Positions 33,432 through 44,652 are shown, counted from the stretch's first letter. The stretch is DNA of 64,000 bases from Meghimatium bilineatum (GCA_034231615.1 CM067304.1:16915944-16979943); one strand, 5' to 3'. A program made the numbers and translations. The notes: generated by a model from the sequence alone, not told the origin.

Positions 33432-33440
<9 letters not shown>
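33177..33440 (+). mobile_element. LINE C-terminal zinc-finger end, second copy
   Basis: SSCEKRRNVAAQQRRVTRKS is followed, after a frameshift at about 33270-33280, by a C2H2-type stretch equivalent to 17335-17420, and by the shared 3' UTR AATGGTCATCATCACTTGTG. A (CA)n run follows at 33431-33461. Confidence 0.75.
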
Positions 33441-33464
<24 letters not shown>

Positions 33465-33664
33465 TATGTATGTATTCATTATTACATGATGGTCAAGCAG
33501 TCCCTTGTGTAAACGTAGATTTATGTGTGTGTCATCAAGGAATAATTTTGATCACAATATGTTTATGTAATAAATCTCTGTTTTGTCATTCTCATGATTC
33601 GTTATTACTTAACCCTTGTTTGTATCACAAACTATGGTATTATTATAATTACTTTGATTTAAGC

Positions 33665-33945
33665 TACTCTTATGGTGAGGCGCGCTTTTTTCAAACGCGG
33701 GCATGGTCCAATATCTCTCCTCTTCTTCTGCGTTCGTTCTCAGACTCCTGAATATTAGCAGTATGTAGTCCGGAGAACGAAGTTCATTGTGTCATAGCTT
33801 ATATCTTAGCTGTGATATCTGCGCTTTTCGGTCTGACACATCCTACTACTTTGACCTTTTGGGGATAAAACAACCAACGCGAGCCAAAGACCTGCTTAGT
33901 CGCCTCTTACAACATAATTGACAGGTAATAATGTCGCAATTCTTC
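33665..33945 (+). repeat. Dispersed repeat family D copy in a possible inverted-repeat frame
   Basis: Blocks TTCTTCTGCGTTCGTTCTCA, TAGCAGTATGTAGTCCGGAG, ATATCTGCGCTTTTCGGTCT, GACACATCC and CTTAGTCGCCTCTTACAACA match the other copies. CTTATGGTGAGGCGCGCTTT at 33670 has an imperfect reverse complement at 34205-34230 (AAAGGCGCATGCCTCGCCAT), so the copy could lie inside a 560-bp inverted-repeat element. Confidence 0.6.
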
Positions 33946-34631
33946 CCCCCCCCTTTCTGTCCTCTGGCAACACACGGGCGCCAATTTGGTTATATCATAG
34001 TTTTTTAACCATAAAATAATAATATAGTTCTGGTAATCCAGCCACCACGAGGTCGAGAGTAGGCCTATGCATTTAAGGGAGTGGTGCAGAACCATAACCA
34101 CCGAGTTATATATTCAATACGTTTTGTCATCACAATGTTAATATTGGAATCATAGTGACTAGATTATCTGTAACAGTAACCCCCTCCCCCCTTTTTGTGT
34201 GGCTGAAAGGCGCATGCCTCGCCATAAGATACTTTCTCTATTTTTAAAAAGAAAAACTGAAGAAGGGTGATTATTTCGGTAAACAGTGAATATACTATAT
34301 ATTCACAAATATATTCATAACTTTCGTATTGCAGGAATGGCAAAGAAACTAACAATATATATGGTGTCCCTATAAGCTACAGTTTACTCAATTTGTGTAC
34401 TTTGAGTCGTAGGTGCTTAACATGACTAGCATACCACCTAAGGAAAAAGATGGTGCCATAGACCTCACACTCTAACATCTACGCTTCCTTTTCTCACTTA
34501 CTGTCTTTGGAATAAATGAAAGTGATAATTTGTCAGTGTATCACGTTACAGAAAACCCAAACTTATCATCCATTACTCAATAAATTACAGCGACCATGAC
34601 TAACCCTTATACATAATAATACTAGACAACA

Positions 34632-34852
34632 CACTGTTAAAATTATATTCCTTACAACTCTCCCACCTGTGTTAAAATTATATTCCTTACAACTCTCCCA
34701 CCTGTGTTAAAATTATTTTCCTTACAACTCTCCCACCTGTGTTAAAATTATATTCCTTACAACTCTCCCACCTGTGTTAAAATTATATTCCTTACAACTC
34801 TCCCACCTGTGTTAAAATTATATTCCTTACAACTCTCCCACCTGTGTTAAAA
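34632..34852. repeat. 35-bp minisatellite, about 6 copies
   Basis: CTGTGTTAAAATTATATTCC plus TTACAACTCTCCCAC repeats at 35-bp spacing with one A/T difference. Confidence 0.96.
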
Positions 34853-35325
34853 TGAATAAATGGTAGAAGTTTCTCTGGCAAAGAACGCCGCAATAAAAGC
34901 GAGCACAGGGTTCAAACAAAACAATAGATTACTGTTTTTTAGATTGTTGAATAGTCCAATGTCAGAAGAATAACTTCTAAATCCATAAATGTGATCCATA
35001 AATGTCCAGTGAATCCAAGGTGGAGAAAGTGAACAATATATAACCCAAGTATGTAATTATTGAGCACTGTGAACATTCTGCAGTTATGTTGAATGCTGTA
35101 CATGATTTTTGATTTATTTAAGATCAAAACTTGCAAAATGAAATGCCCGAAGAAGGCCATTGGAATCACCAGACTCAACCAAAATGCGCAATGAGAACAT
35201 CAGAATGATAATAGATAAAACACCATGCATAAAATATATATAGAAACAACAGATAAAATAGTTTGGACAATGGAGGGAGGAGGTTTAAATTTCAGTAACT
35301 ATTACTAATACGGACGTTTTTTATA
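34853..35325. other. Spacer, no gene seen
   Basis: A minus frame at 34939-35178 is open for 79 codons but has no recognisable motif. Confidence 0.35.
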
Positions 35326-35329
35326 AGAG

Positions 35330-35708
35330 TTATCTATTGTCATAAAGTCCACACTTGCCGCAGAGCGTAGAGGTTTGTACAGAAGATGTAGTCTGTGTTC
35401 CAGAGCCAGGTGTGTTGCTATGGTTGTAGTGCAGTCATGTTTATTCAGGATGGTCTTGATGTTGTCTATCTATCTTTTCCTTGGTCTGCCCTTGGCTTTT
35501 TATCATTAGTTAAATCTTGTTATAAGCTCTTATGGGACCGTTCATCCTCATAAGACGTCCAAACAATTTTATCGGTTGTTTCTCTATATACTTGATGCAC
35601 TATGTTATACTTAGTATCCGTCTGATGTTCTAATTGCGCAACTTGTCGAATCTGGTGACTCAAATAGTCTTACTTAGACATTTCGCATGTTTCGATCTTT
35701 CTCTTATG
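35330..35708 (-). mobile_element. LINE C-terminal fragment, 3' part of the copy at 36.0-36.6 kb
   Basis: Minus-strand blocks mirror 27655-27960 (GTGTTGCTATGGTTGTAGTG, TTTATTCAGGATGGTCTTGA, TCATCCTCATAAGACGTCCA). At its upper end it reads KIETCEMSK, the LINE block that should directly follow CQTW. It is separated from that block at 36.0 kb by the 288-bp element at 35720-36007. Confidence 0.7.
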
Positions 35709-35719
35709 TGTAGGTGTTA

Positions 35720-36007
35720 TAAATAACCAAATGGTCAGAGGGTGTCCGACAAAGTGGATGGTGCCGCAGTAACCTAATGAACAAATAGTAACACAAAATG
35801 AGGTAAACAGGTTACTAAAACACTTACCTAGCCTATTAATAAAAATATATTTAAAAAAAATATACAATAAAACTAAACAGGACAATTCTCAACGTATCGG
35901 CTCAAATTGAACCTTTTTCAAGAGACAAACAACAGAAAACGACAAAATAAAAAACAAAATAGATGTCTATATTTCATCAAGCCCCCGTCTCCATAATAGC
36001 GCAGGGA
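35720..36007 (+). mobile_element. Dispersed family C element inserted in a LINE
   Basis: Shares ATAAATAACCAAAT, GGGTGTCCGACAAA, CAGTAACC, GAGGTAAACAGGTTACT and TCTCAACGTATCGG with 54378-54600, and its start with 63872-64000. It is flanked by TGTAGGTGTTA at 35709-35719 and 36008-36018, which could be an 11-bp TSD. The same word is part of the neighbouring 67-bp repeat, so a break within the array is an alternative. It is non-coding and has no tRNA-like box that I can see. Confidence 0.6.
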
Positions 36008-36215
36008 TGTAGGTGTTAGTTGCCAAGTCTGGCATTGGTAGCATAGTGTTGGCACAAAGATGATCTTACTTATGTGTAGGTGTTAGTTGTCAAGTCTGGC
36101 ATTGGTAGCATAGTGTTGGCACAAAGATGCCCTTACTTATGTGTAGGTGTTAGTTGTCAAGTCTGACATTGGTAGAATAGTGTTGGCACAAAGATGCTCT
36201 TACTTATGTGTTTCT
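36005..36215. repeat. 67-bp tandem repeat, about 3 copies, inside a LINE
   Basis: TTACTTATGTGTAGGTGTTA recurs at 67-bp spacing (36067, 36134, 36201). Read on the minus strand the unit contains VPTLCYQCQT, the same LINE stretch that gave rise to the 26-bp array at 6945-7610. Confidence 0.9.
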
Positions 36216-36600
36216 TTACTTCCATGTTGTTTTCTTGGTGCTTTAGCAAAAGTGACATCTGGTATATCACAATATTTTCATTTTGACATCTTGTTTCTAT
36301 CTCTCAATTGACTCGTTCGTCTTCTGTGAAGATACTTCGTAGGTACTTGAACTCTTTGACTTGTATTATTTTTGTGTTCTCTATTTGAATGTTTAAATGC
36401 TCTGTTGAGCTCGTTATTTGCAAAGTTTTTGCCTTTTGTCTATTGATTCGCTTGTTGTATTTATTGCATATTCTTGATAGTGAGTTGATGTGAGTTTGCA
36501 GTTTTTCTTTATCATCATACATGATGTTTTTATCGTCAGCGAAAAGCAGTTTATTGAGTTTGTTTTTACGTTGTTCATTCATTCTTGGTTGTTTCATAAA
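36216..36600 (-). mobile_element. LINE RT fragment with FADD catalytic motif
   Basis: The minus strand reads KNKLNKLLFADDKNIMYDDK (the FADD box, equivalent to YADD, with LLFADD typical for this family), then KEFKYLRSIFTEDERVN. It continues into the 67-bp array and, past the inserted element, into 35330-35708. Together these are one dead LINE copy of about 1.2 kb. Confidence 0.85.
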
Positions 36601-36944
36601 TCAGAAGTTGTATAAGAATACGCATATAAATGCTACTACATATTTATTCATTCATTCATTCACTTTTCTTTTGCGCTGAAGTTAGCGCATAGGGCAGATG
36701 TCAGATCTCTCCAATTCTGTCTGTTCAAAGCTATTCTGTGCAGTTCTTGAATAGTCTGTTACACACATCGGTCTGGACTTTACGATGTTAGTTGATTAAT
36801 CAAACGATCGACGGAATGACCCAGACTTGATTAGAGAAACACCCTCCATCAACAGACGTCACCACCGGAAATCTACTACATATGACTGTATGTAAAAATA
36901 AAATGACAGCTATATTGATGGCAAATATCTAAAGATATTATAAA
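36601..36944. other. Spacer, no gene seen
   Basis: ATTCATTCATTCATTC precedes TTGCGCTGAAGTTAGCGCAT, which can form a short hairpin. I recognise nothing else. Confidence 0.35.
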
Positions 36945-37380
36945 ATGCTACATCTATTCCATATTAATGTATGGCTCAGAAACATGGACACTAAATAAAC
37001 AATTAGAAGACAAAATTGATGCCTTTGAGATGTGGGTATATAGAAGAATAGGGAGAACATCATGGAAAGAGAAGAAAACAAATAAAGAGGTGCTAAAGAC
37101 ACTTAATATGAAGAAAGAACTACTAAGAGAAATAAAGATCAGGCAAATAAAATACTTTGGACACATTAAAAGACATGACACCCTATTGAAGACCTTACTT
37201 GAGGGTAAAGTCAAAGGGAAGCGAGCAAGAGGTAGGCAGAGATACAAGTGGGAGAGTAACATTACACGATGGACAGGTTACAGTCTAGCAGAGTGCACCA
37301 CCAAGACAAGAGATAGGAGATGTTGGAGATACGTTGCAGCCAACCTTCGTTGCGGAGACGGCACTTGATGATGATGATCT
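36945..37380 (+). mobile_element. LINE 3' region, 133-codon open C-terminus
   Basis: It reads MYGSETWTLNKQLEDKIDAF, EMWVYRRIGRTSWKEKKTNK, RQIKYFGHIKRHDTLLKTLL, EGKVKGKRARGRQRYKWESN and TKTRDRRCWRYVAANLRCGD, ending GT and TGA, with a GATGATGAT tail. The open frame suggests a fairly recent insertion. Confidence 0.85.
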
Positions 37381-37850
37381 AAAGATAGTAAGAAACATGT
37401 ATTGGAAACAAACAGCTGTGTCGAGGGTTGATGGTAATGTAGGAGAATTTCAAAAGATAGAGATGGGCATCAGACAAGGATGTGTAATGTCACCAGATCT
37501 TTTATTTCTGTATACAGAGCATATTATGTGAGACTTAGAAAGCATGCTAGGAATAGCAGTTGGAGGTTACAAAATCTGAATAATCTAAGATATGCTGACG
37601 ATACAGTTCTGATTACAGGGAGAGAACAAGAAATTTAAAGCTTGTTAGACATGGTAGTAAAAAAAGTGAAAACAAAGCTCTCAGTCTAAACCAGAAGAAA
37701 CCAGAAGTAATGGCTGTTTCAAGAAATACACACCGCCAAAATACAGCATTACTATCTATGATTCAACATTTAATCATGGGGATAAAGTCAAGTTTCTAGG
37801 TACCGTTTTACCATCAGATGGCAGGTGCTCCAATGCGTAACAGTAATTAC
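37381..37850 (+). mobile_element. LINE RT fragment, head-to-tail with the preceding LINE end
   Basis: NMYWKQTAVSRVDGNVGEFQ, then IEMGIRQGCVMSPDLLFLYT (RT motif), a TGA, and farther on RYADDTVLI-like sequence in another frame (ATATGCTGACGATACAGTTC at about 37590). It appears to be a different LINE copy placed directly after the tail of the first. Confidence 0.75.
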
Positions 37851-38465
37851 AGTAAGAGTAACAGTAACAATGAAACAGTAACCATATGATTTTTTTAAAT
37901 TGATAGAACAAGGGGATCTCATCCAAATTTCTCGTTTTTGTATATAGGAAACAATAATTTGTTAAAATATTTTAGACAGATGCATACAATTAAAAAAAAT
38001 AACACACTAATTGGTAAAGGCAAGTTTAAAGTGAAAGTACATCAGGAGTAGATTTCTCAACTTTGTTTTGACACAATAATTAATTAAAACAAATCTGTTG
38101 ACAACTGTGCATATTATCTCCCCTTCATTGCAAACGTAAAACCACCTTCTATAAAGTGAAAACCACCTTCTATAAAGTGGGAAGTTCCCTGTTTACTGTG
38201 ACTAAATTATATTTTATTAATGAAGCATTATGTTTAGTCACTGTGACTATCTAAGACACAATAGTCAAGTTTTCTTCCAGTAAACAGAGCCCTATTTCTA
38301 TCTTGTGAGCACAGTTCACGAAAGTAAGATTGCTCTTAAGATGTCAACATTAGGACTAGTAAGAAAAACCAAAACACAAACAATGCGTGGCGTGGACTGT
38401 GCTATGTTGTTTAGATCAGTGGTGCCAATGTGGTATGGAAAATCAAGCAAAGTTAGTGGTATTGT
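37851..38465. other. AT-rich spacer, no gene seen
   Basis: A short duplicated word (ACCACCTTCTATAAAGTG) occurs twice at 38139-38180. No coding evidence. Confidence 0.35.
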
Positions 38466-38705
38466 TGCCTACTATGCACATCGTAAAATGTGACTAAGAA
38501 GGTTTTGGGTGGTTGAGTTGGCTCTCCTATTCAATAGAGGATCATGTTATCCAGAAGTCATGCTGAAGTTTGGTGTGTCTTATTGAAAGGCGCATATATC
38601 GCAACCACGATGTAAATTATGACATACCACATTCCATTCTCCGGATTACATCCTGATAACATACAGGAGTTTGAGGACGAACGCATAAAAAGAAGAAGCA
38701 GATAA
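38466..38705 (-). repeat. Dispersed repeat family D copy, minus orientation
   Basis: Reverse complements of the family blocks appear in inverse order: GTGACTAAGAAGG, TTGAGTTGGCTCTCC, GAAGTCATGCTGAAGTTTGG, CATTCCATTCTCCGGATTAC and GAGTTTGAGGACGAACGCAT, then AGAAGAAG. Confidence 0.65.
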
Positions 38706-39475
38706 AGATCAGTGGTTCTCAAAATGTAATTAGGTCCACGTTTAGGGCTATATATTTGAATTGAAGGGGGATAATTGCACCCAAAAAAAAATGAAACTAT
38801 GGCGCAGATTCTTCCAGATCTGCGACATAAAAATAAGTTTTTGAATGCTTCTATTCTTTTACAAAACTGCCCACTATATCACAGCACAAAGGGGAAACGG
38901 TGGCTTTCTGAAACAGCTCTGTCACTGGAGCTGTTAACTACAGAACAGTTCTTTGATGGTATTCATATCAGCATCTGACCTGCTGGAAAACGAGGAAGAA
39001 GGAGAAAAGAATTATGCGACGCATACGATATACGATAGTAGTAATCCTTGAGGAAAGATGACAAGCTTTTTTCTTGTCTATAGGAATTAATCTCTAGTGC
39101 CGGGAACAACACATTGGCTGGAAATACGAGGGCTGGGGCAACACAGTGCAATATAAGGAAAAATGAATTTAGATACAAATGTTGTCAATATGTATACACA
39201 CGACATACTAGCGAATAGACGCAAAGACATACGACGTTTTAAATAAGAAACCATCATCAGGACAAACGATTGCTGACTAACAATGAATAGAAACACCCAT
39301 ATGACGAAATGGGAGGCAATGGATGATGAAAGTGGGAAAGAAAGAAGTGAAGCACAAGTGGATATTAAGGGAGTGATATTATGGACAATGTGATCAACCC
39401 TGGTAACAGGAGATAAAAAACACAATAAGATCTGATCACCAAGACATAGATGCTTTCCATCTTAGTTCTCACTCT
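38706..39475. other. Spacer, no gene seen
   Basis: Frames at 38775-38978 (plus) and 39087-39425 (minus) are open for 67 and 112 codons but have no motif, signal or splice context that I can support. Confidence 0.35.
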
Positions 39476-39477
39476 GG

Positions 39478-39745
39478 ATAATTGAGTTTCTGCGTTTGTT
39501 CTCAAACTCCTGCAGATTAGCAGGATGTAGTTCGTAATGTGTTTTGTCATTGTTCACAACATTGATGCAAGATCTTTGCTTCTGACCTAACACATCTGAC
39601 TTTAGAATGGCACTGGATCATCATAACCTCATATAGAATGGGGCAGCCAACTCCACCATATAACCCCCTTAGTCGCTTCTTAAAACATACATGGAAGGCA
39701 AACAGTATTGCTATTCTTTGTTCCCCTTTCGAGGCTTTAAAAAAA
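39478..39745 (+). repeat. Dispersed repeat family D copy
   Basis: TTTCTGCGTTTGTTCTCAAA, CTCCTGCAGATTAGCAGGAT, GGCAGCCAACTCCACCATAT, CCTTAGTCGCTTCTTAAAAC and TTCTTTGTTCCCCTTTCGAG, close to the copy at 45688-45960. Confidence 0.7.
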
Positions 39746-40845
39746 AACTAATGGTGTGTGACTTTTCAAAACAATTTGTGTTGTTTAGTGCTTTTGACGG
39801 AACGAGTTGGTAGCACTTGCCTAAATACAATACGTATCAAAAGAAGGTTATTTTTCATAAATCATTCAGGGCAATATCCTGGTAATTTTCCCAAACAACG
39901 TGCATATATATTAATAAAAGAAAAGTGTGGAAACTAGAATACTGGTTTCAGTAGTTATTATAAAGATAAAGAATGCAACAGAGCGCATGTAACCCCTGTC
40001 TGCTGAACGACCCAGTACAAAAAGAAATGATCGGAATATACCGGTGTGGAATCAAAAATTCCCATTACACATTGTTTACTATACTGTATAATCGTGTCTC
40101 TCAATTAGTTGTGTGGAATATTTAAAAATAATCCATCTGAAGTCACATTATTTAACCATTACAGTGATTTTCATTGGTCACTTTTGTATACATTGTGTCG
40201 ACAGCCAATGACAAATCAACGTCAAGTAAAGTCATTGAGAAGAATGAGTTCACGTGACTGTATTTGACGAGAGACACGGTACAGTAAGTCGATATGACCT
40301 AGCAAAAGACACCTTACAAACAAAAATGTAATAGTCATGATTGAATGATTGTCCAAACAAATGTCATGTGTTTTGTTTTTGCGAAAACTAATTGTACTTG
40401 AATTAAACTCACAACATAAAAACATGACTCTTTTTGCAACTTGACGTTTTAAAAAGATAAAAACGTGATTGCAATGCAAAAATAGGATAAAAACTGAGGC
40501 TCTGTATGGAAAAATAATTTTGTGAAATATATTTTGAGGCTCTGTCTAGGATAACAGGGCTATAGAGAGTGGACATTTCCATTATTCATTAAGGGTCATA
40601 ACCCCGCAGATACTATCAGATAAGGGGATGTAATACATGTGAAATGTATTATTATGTGAAAATGTATTAATAAATCATAAGAACACAAATATTTTGATCT
40701 GATCATGTGGTAATATAATTTAAATAAACAACTCTCATTTATCTTGAGTGATTTTGTGTAACTCTTCCCCGTTCTATTATTTATAAAAACGTTTTTTTGA
40801 AAGCAATATGCACGACATTCTTCCCTAACTGTTGACATGGTGAAC
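39746..40845. other. AT-rich spacer, no gene seen
   Basis: Mostly unique AT-rich sequence with frequent stops. I see no transposon remnant. Confidence 0.35.
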
Positions 40846-40889
40846 AAAAGTGTGGCACATAAGCTTTTGGATGTTAAGGGATAATGTCC

Positions 40890-41275
40890 GTATAAGGTTC
40901 AAGTTCCCCGCGGAACTTTACATGCAAAAGTTGGCTCTTGACTTTGTATGGGAACTAGTGTCAGTAGTCCGTTCACATGTCTTAGACTCCACCGCGGGGT
41001 CAAGGTTCAGCCAGTGTCGAGTCAGCTCGCTCGTCACAGTACCGCTTGGGATCTAGGCTGGTTCCTCCCCATATGACATGTTAAGACAGGACGAAGGCAC
41101 CGGGGTGAAGTTTTCGGTCGTACGGAATGTTAACAGCATAAACGTGCTCAGCTAAGTGGTGAGCTATACTTAGCGTCCGAGTGGCTTTCGAATGTCGGCG
41201 CCTGCTATGTCATACCGCCTCGAGAGAGGATTACGGGGGTATAGGAGAGCTGCTTAGAAAGTGCTTCACTCGACT
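40890..41275. other. CpG- and GC-richer island of unknown role
   Basis: About 380 bp with dense CpG (CCCCGCGGAAC, CACCGCGGGG, TTCGGTCGTACGG, TGTCGGCGCC, ACCGCCTCGAGAG) within AT-rich DNA. It contains the hairpin AAGTTCC-CCGC-GGAACTT at about 40900-40920 and ends with CGACTTTTTT. It could be a promoter CpG island, a first exon, or a Pol III or other structured non-coding RNA with a T-run terminator. One plus frame is open (40850-41056) but featureless. I see no repeat copy elsewhere in the window. Confidence 0.4.
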
Positions 41276-42470
41276 TTTTTGTCATGAAATAACTTTGGAA
41301 TTACTTAAATTTTAGTATTATTTGTATTTACACGGTTACCTCCCTTACACTTAGACGTATTTTTGATTTAACATTTGGATACTGCTATTTATTGGAAAGA
41401 ATAAATAAAGTATTTTGATTAAAAAGTAGTAATGTAGTCTTACAGTTTTTATGGCCATAATTCTTAATTCGTAATTTAAAAGATATTAATTATTTAATTA
41501 TAATTTCGTTAACAAAAGAAAATAAATTTAGTATTCACGAGGGAAACAAATGGGATTGCAATTTGTGAGTTTTAAAACGCTTCATTTTTTAGAGAAAATT
41601 TACTTTAAGAAATAACGCAATTTCACAATATAACGACATCCACCTGTAAGAGCTGAGTTTAAAAAAAAATGTAAACTCAAAATATTTTGACTTGATACAT
41701 TGCTTACTAAAATTGCGGAAATATACATGTCTTAATGGCACGTATGTATTGTAATTGTGTGTATTGAGTGCAAAGATGTGTCCAGGTCTCACCGAGATTG
41801 TCCTGGTTTTATAACACTGACTTATATCTCGCCCTGTTTTGCCCATGTCCCCGTTTCTATAACAGTTTACAAATACAACGAATGTGTTACGTGTTCAAAT
41901 CAACACACTTGGTCTCGCTTCGTTTAAGCGAATAAACACGCGTGGTAACCCTAAATGCGGTCGAGCGTGAAGACTTTGATTTATTTATACATAGATCAGT
42001 GGTCATAAGGTATTTTCTGTAGACGTATTAATTAATTCACAGTATTATGTGATTGCCATGTGTCTTCTGTCACGGAGATCATCCAATAAATAAATAAAAT
42101 TTCCAACACAGCTGACCTGTGTTATTTGATATAATTAAAAAGAAAGAATCTCTTCAAGAATCTGTTTGTAGTAAACAAAAATCTGAACGTAGTGATAGTT
42201 AGATAAACTTAATTTCCAAAATAAATCGACATTGGTTTGCGAGTCTGAAATGGGAGCATGGGGAGCTAAACTGTTACCTGTCAAGCATATCGTAGGCAGC
42301 AACTAAGATGAATTTAAGGTGGAGTTTGTTGTCCCTTAAAGGCCCGTAGATAAGGAGGTTGTAGGGTTGAGATATTCAACTTCCCGTCCTTTAGCAACTC
42401 AGAATAGGTCTATGCCTTTTAGCATTAGAAATTTGGCCAAAATGCGGGTAAAAAGTCCCCCCCCCCCCCA
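41276..42470. other. AT-rich spacer, no gene seen
   Basis: Unique-looking AT-rich DNA. A run of about 11 C lies at 42458-42469. Confidence 0.35.
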
Positions 42471-42479
42471 CGTAAAGAT

Positions 42480-42745
42480 TTTCACAAAAGGAACATCACA
42501 ATTCATATGAAGAAGAATGTGCAACTGTGGATTCTTCATGCCTGCCAACTCTACCATGAAGAGAGGGAGAAAATATGGCCTACTGAGACGGCACTGCTTC
42601 CAGACTTGAGGGGTTCCATGGATGACCTGAAGCGAATCACACAGTTCATTGAAGCTATTGGTGATGTAACCTGATATCTGACTGAAGAACGATGAAGAAG
42701 AAGAAGAATATGAAGAAGATCTGATACACAAAAACACACGAATGA
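42480..42745 (+). mobile_element. Probable LINE C-terminal end
   Basis: The plus strand reads LYHEEREKIWPTETALLPDL, then RGSMDDLKRITQFIEAIGDV and TGA. It resembles the last residues of LINE RT/RNase H proteins (the block after the zinc knuckle, ending in RxTxFIxxTGL). It is too short for a firm family call. Confidence 0.4.
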
Positions 42746-42834
42746 CTTTTTAAAAATGGAATTACTCCACCCCCCTCCCCCTACTTTATAACATATTTAT
42801 AACACTGGTCTCACCCCACAGTGTCAAATTGACC

Positions 42835-42950
42835 TAGAGGCTATGCTGAAGTTTGATTTGTCAGTTAAGCTGTCAATTATGGCACAACTTTTATCTGGAC
42901 TATATCCTGCTGATCTGCAGGAGCTTGAGAATGGATACAGAAGATGAAAC
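42835..42950 (-). repeat. Partial dispersed repeat family D copy, minus orientation
   Basis: AGGCTATGCTGAAGTTTG, ATCCTGCTGATCTGCAGGAG and CTTGAGAATGGATACAGAAG correspond to the reverse complement of the family's first half. Confidence 0.55.
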
Positions 42951-43324
42951 AAGAAGTTGAAAAGATGTTTACACCAGAAGGCATCGATCTTGAACAGATG
43001 TGTGCACCAGGAGACATTGATTTGATTATCTTTTCAAGACTATCTTTGCAATCACTAGAGAGTTCATTGATAAACTTATGAATGATGTGTTCACGCAGTT
43101 CATCTGCGAACATTTTCATGACACGGATGTTGTGAGACACAGACGATCAAAATAATCCACAATCAGTGGTTCGCATGGACTTTTACAACCAGATCACGTG
43201 GAAGAACAGTTCACAAAGCCAGTAGAGCCTTCACCAAACAGCCTAACGATGTGTGTGTTTGCTGTAACGCAAGTACACTTGCTAGAAATTGAAGCCTATT
43301 TACGCTAAGACGATATCAACATCA

Positions 43325-43660
43325 TCATCAGGTGCTAAGCCGGCTGGCGTAGGTGATCATGGCTATCCACAGCTCTCTGTCTCCAGTATTATGTATCAAT
43401 CTCGCTGTTGTTTCCCTGCCGTGCCAGGTTGTCAAACTGCCTAATGTTTTCTCACATTGTCGCCCTCTGTCTCTGTTGTCTTCAATCTTGCCTGTTGTGA
43501 CTATGTTCTACAAACCTCCTTGTCTCATGAAGTAGCCAAAAATATGAAGATTGTCTTTTTCTTATAGGCATATTATTGATTAAAGTCCGTTTCGCATTTG
43601 ACTCTTTCAACACTTCCACATTAGTTTGTCTGGCAGTCCATGATATCAACATACCTTAAC
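43325..43660 (-). mobile_element. LINE 3' end (GCESW family)
   Basis: Reverse complement of the C-terminus at 21284-21693: GGCGTAGGTGATCATGGCTA, CCGTGCCAGGTTGTCAAACT, TTCTCACATTGTCGCCCTCT and CTTGCCTGTTGTGACTATGT match block by block. The frame is partly kept. Confidence 0.8.
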
Positions 43661-44445
43661 CAAAAGGTTTTAATCCCTTATCGACCAATCATCAAGTAAG
43701 GAGACATTTATTCAAACACTCTAAATGTCACGTGAATGAGTCTCCTGTGTACATCGTTAATAAACGTTTTTGAGTATTCCTGTATTGTTCGGTTGTTGTT
43801 TTTTTGGTGCTTTGTATTGGGAGGGGGGGGCGGGGGTTTACCGTGAGGATAAAATGAGACGATTGAACAGGCCTAAGTCTGACCTATTTATTTGAGATTC
43901 TTAATCAGGGCTGGCACGTATGTTAAAAATAAAAGAAAGTGACATTTCCCCGTAAACATGACAGAAGTTTAACATTACAATAGGCTATTCATTTAAGATG
44001 AGGCACCGTCTTCGCACGAAAGGTCAGCAACAGTTTCCATTTTCCTCATGTTCCTTACCCTGCTATCACAGCATACTATAAGCTTATAACCCGATGTTGT
44101 GGCTAACGCCCACAGGTAGAAAGGGGGGAGGGGGGATTTCATTGTTTAGGGGGACACTTCGGGGAAAAAAAATTGTGTACTTAGATTTAGTTGTCTATTA
44201 TATGTTTTGAAAATTTAGCCAATTTGACTTTTTTTTTTTGTTCTAATAATTTTCTAGTGCTTTCTTTCTAAAACTTAAGTCTAGTGTCCTGAACAAGTTA
44301 TAATTAGGTTTCATTTATGGAATGACTCAATTTTTTAATAGACCTATAAAAAATATAGGGCCTCTTTATGTTTACATGGGGGGGGGGGGATCAGAATTTT
44401 TGAAATATTGAGGTGGGGAAAGGTTTAAAGAAAAGTTTGGGTAAC
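43661..44445. other. Spacer with homopolymer G/T runs; no gene seen
   Basis: Three G-rich runs (43820, 44118, 44380) and a T11 run. No coding evidence. Confidence 0.35.
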
Positions 44446-44449
44446 ACTG

Positions 44450-44652
44450 CTATAAGCTGCCAGGTTCACAGGAGTACCACATTGGATGAAATAACACCCA
44501 AATTCTCCAGCAAATTCTATCTTCAGCAACGCAGATGAGTGTGAAAATACCTTGACCTATCCAGCCCTTGATGCTACCTGTCCATGATTTTCTTAGTCTC
44601 CGTCTGCTTCTTCCAACCTCGACTGTTCCCTGTAGTATAGTTTATGACGAAT
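44450..44652 (-). mobile_element. LINE C-terminal fragment (GCESW family)
   Basis: The minus strand reads ILQGTVEVGRSRRRLRKSWT, then GSIKGWIGQG, with VAEDRICWR after a frameshift. It parallels ILQGTVEGGRSRGGQIKTWT at 30200. Confidence 0.75.

Noticed and set aside
38305-38978. Short plus-strand frames as small genes
   Set aside because: The length is what chance gives in this composition; no motif, Kozak context or splice site supports them.
41050-41130. RNase MRP RNA (CTAGGCTGGTTCCTCCCCAT resembles part of the human RNA)
   Set aside because: The similarity is confined to about 15 bases. The core P4 elements were not found in the right places.
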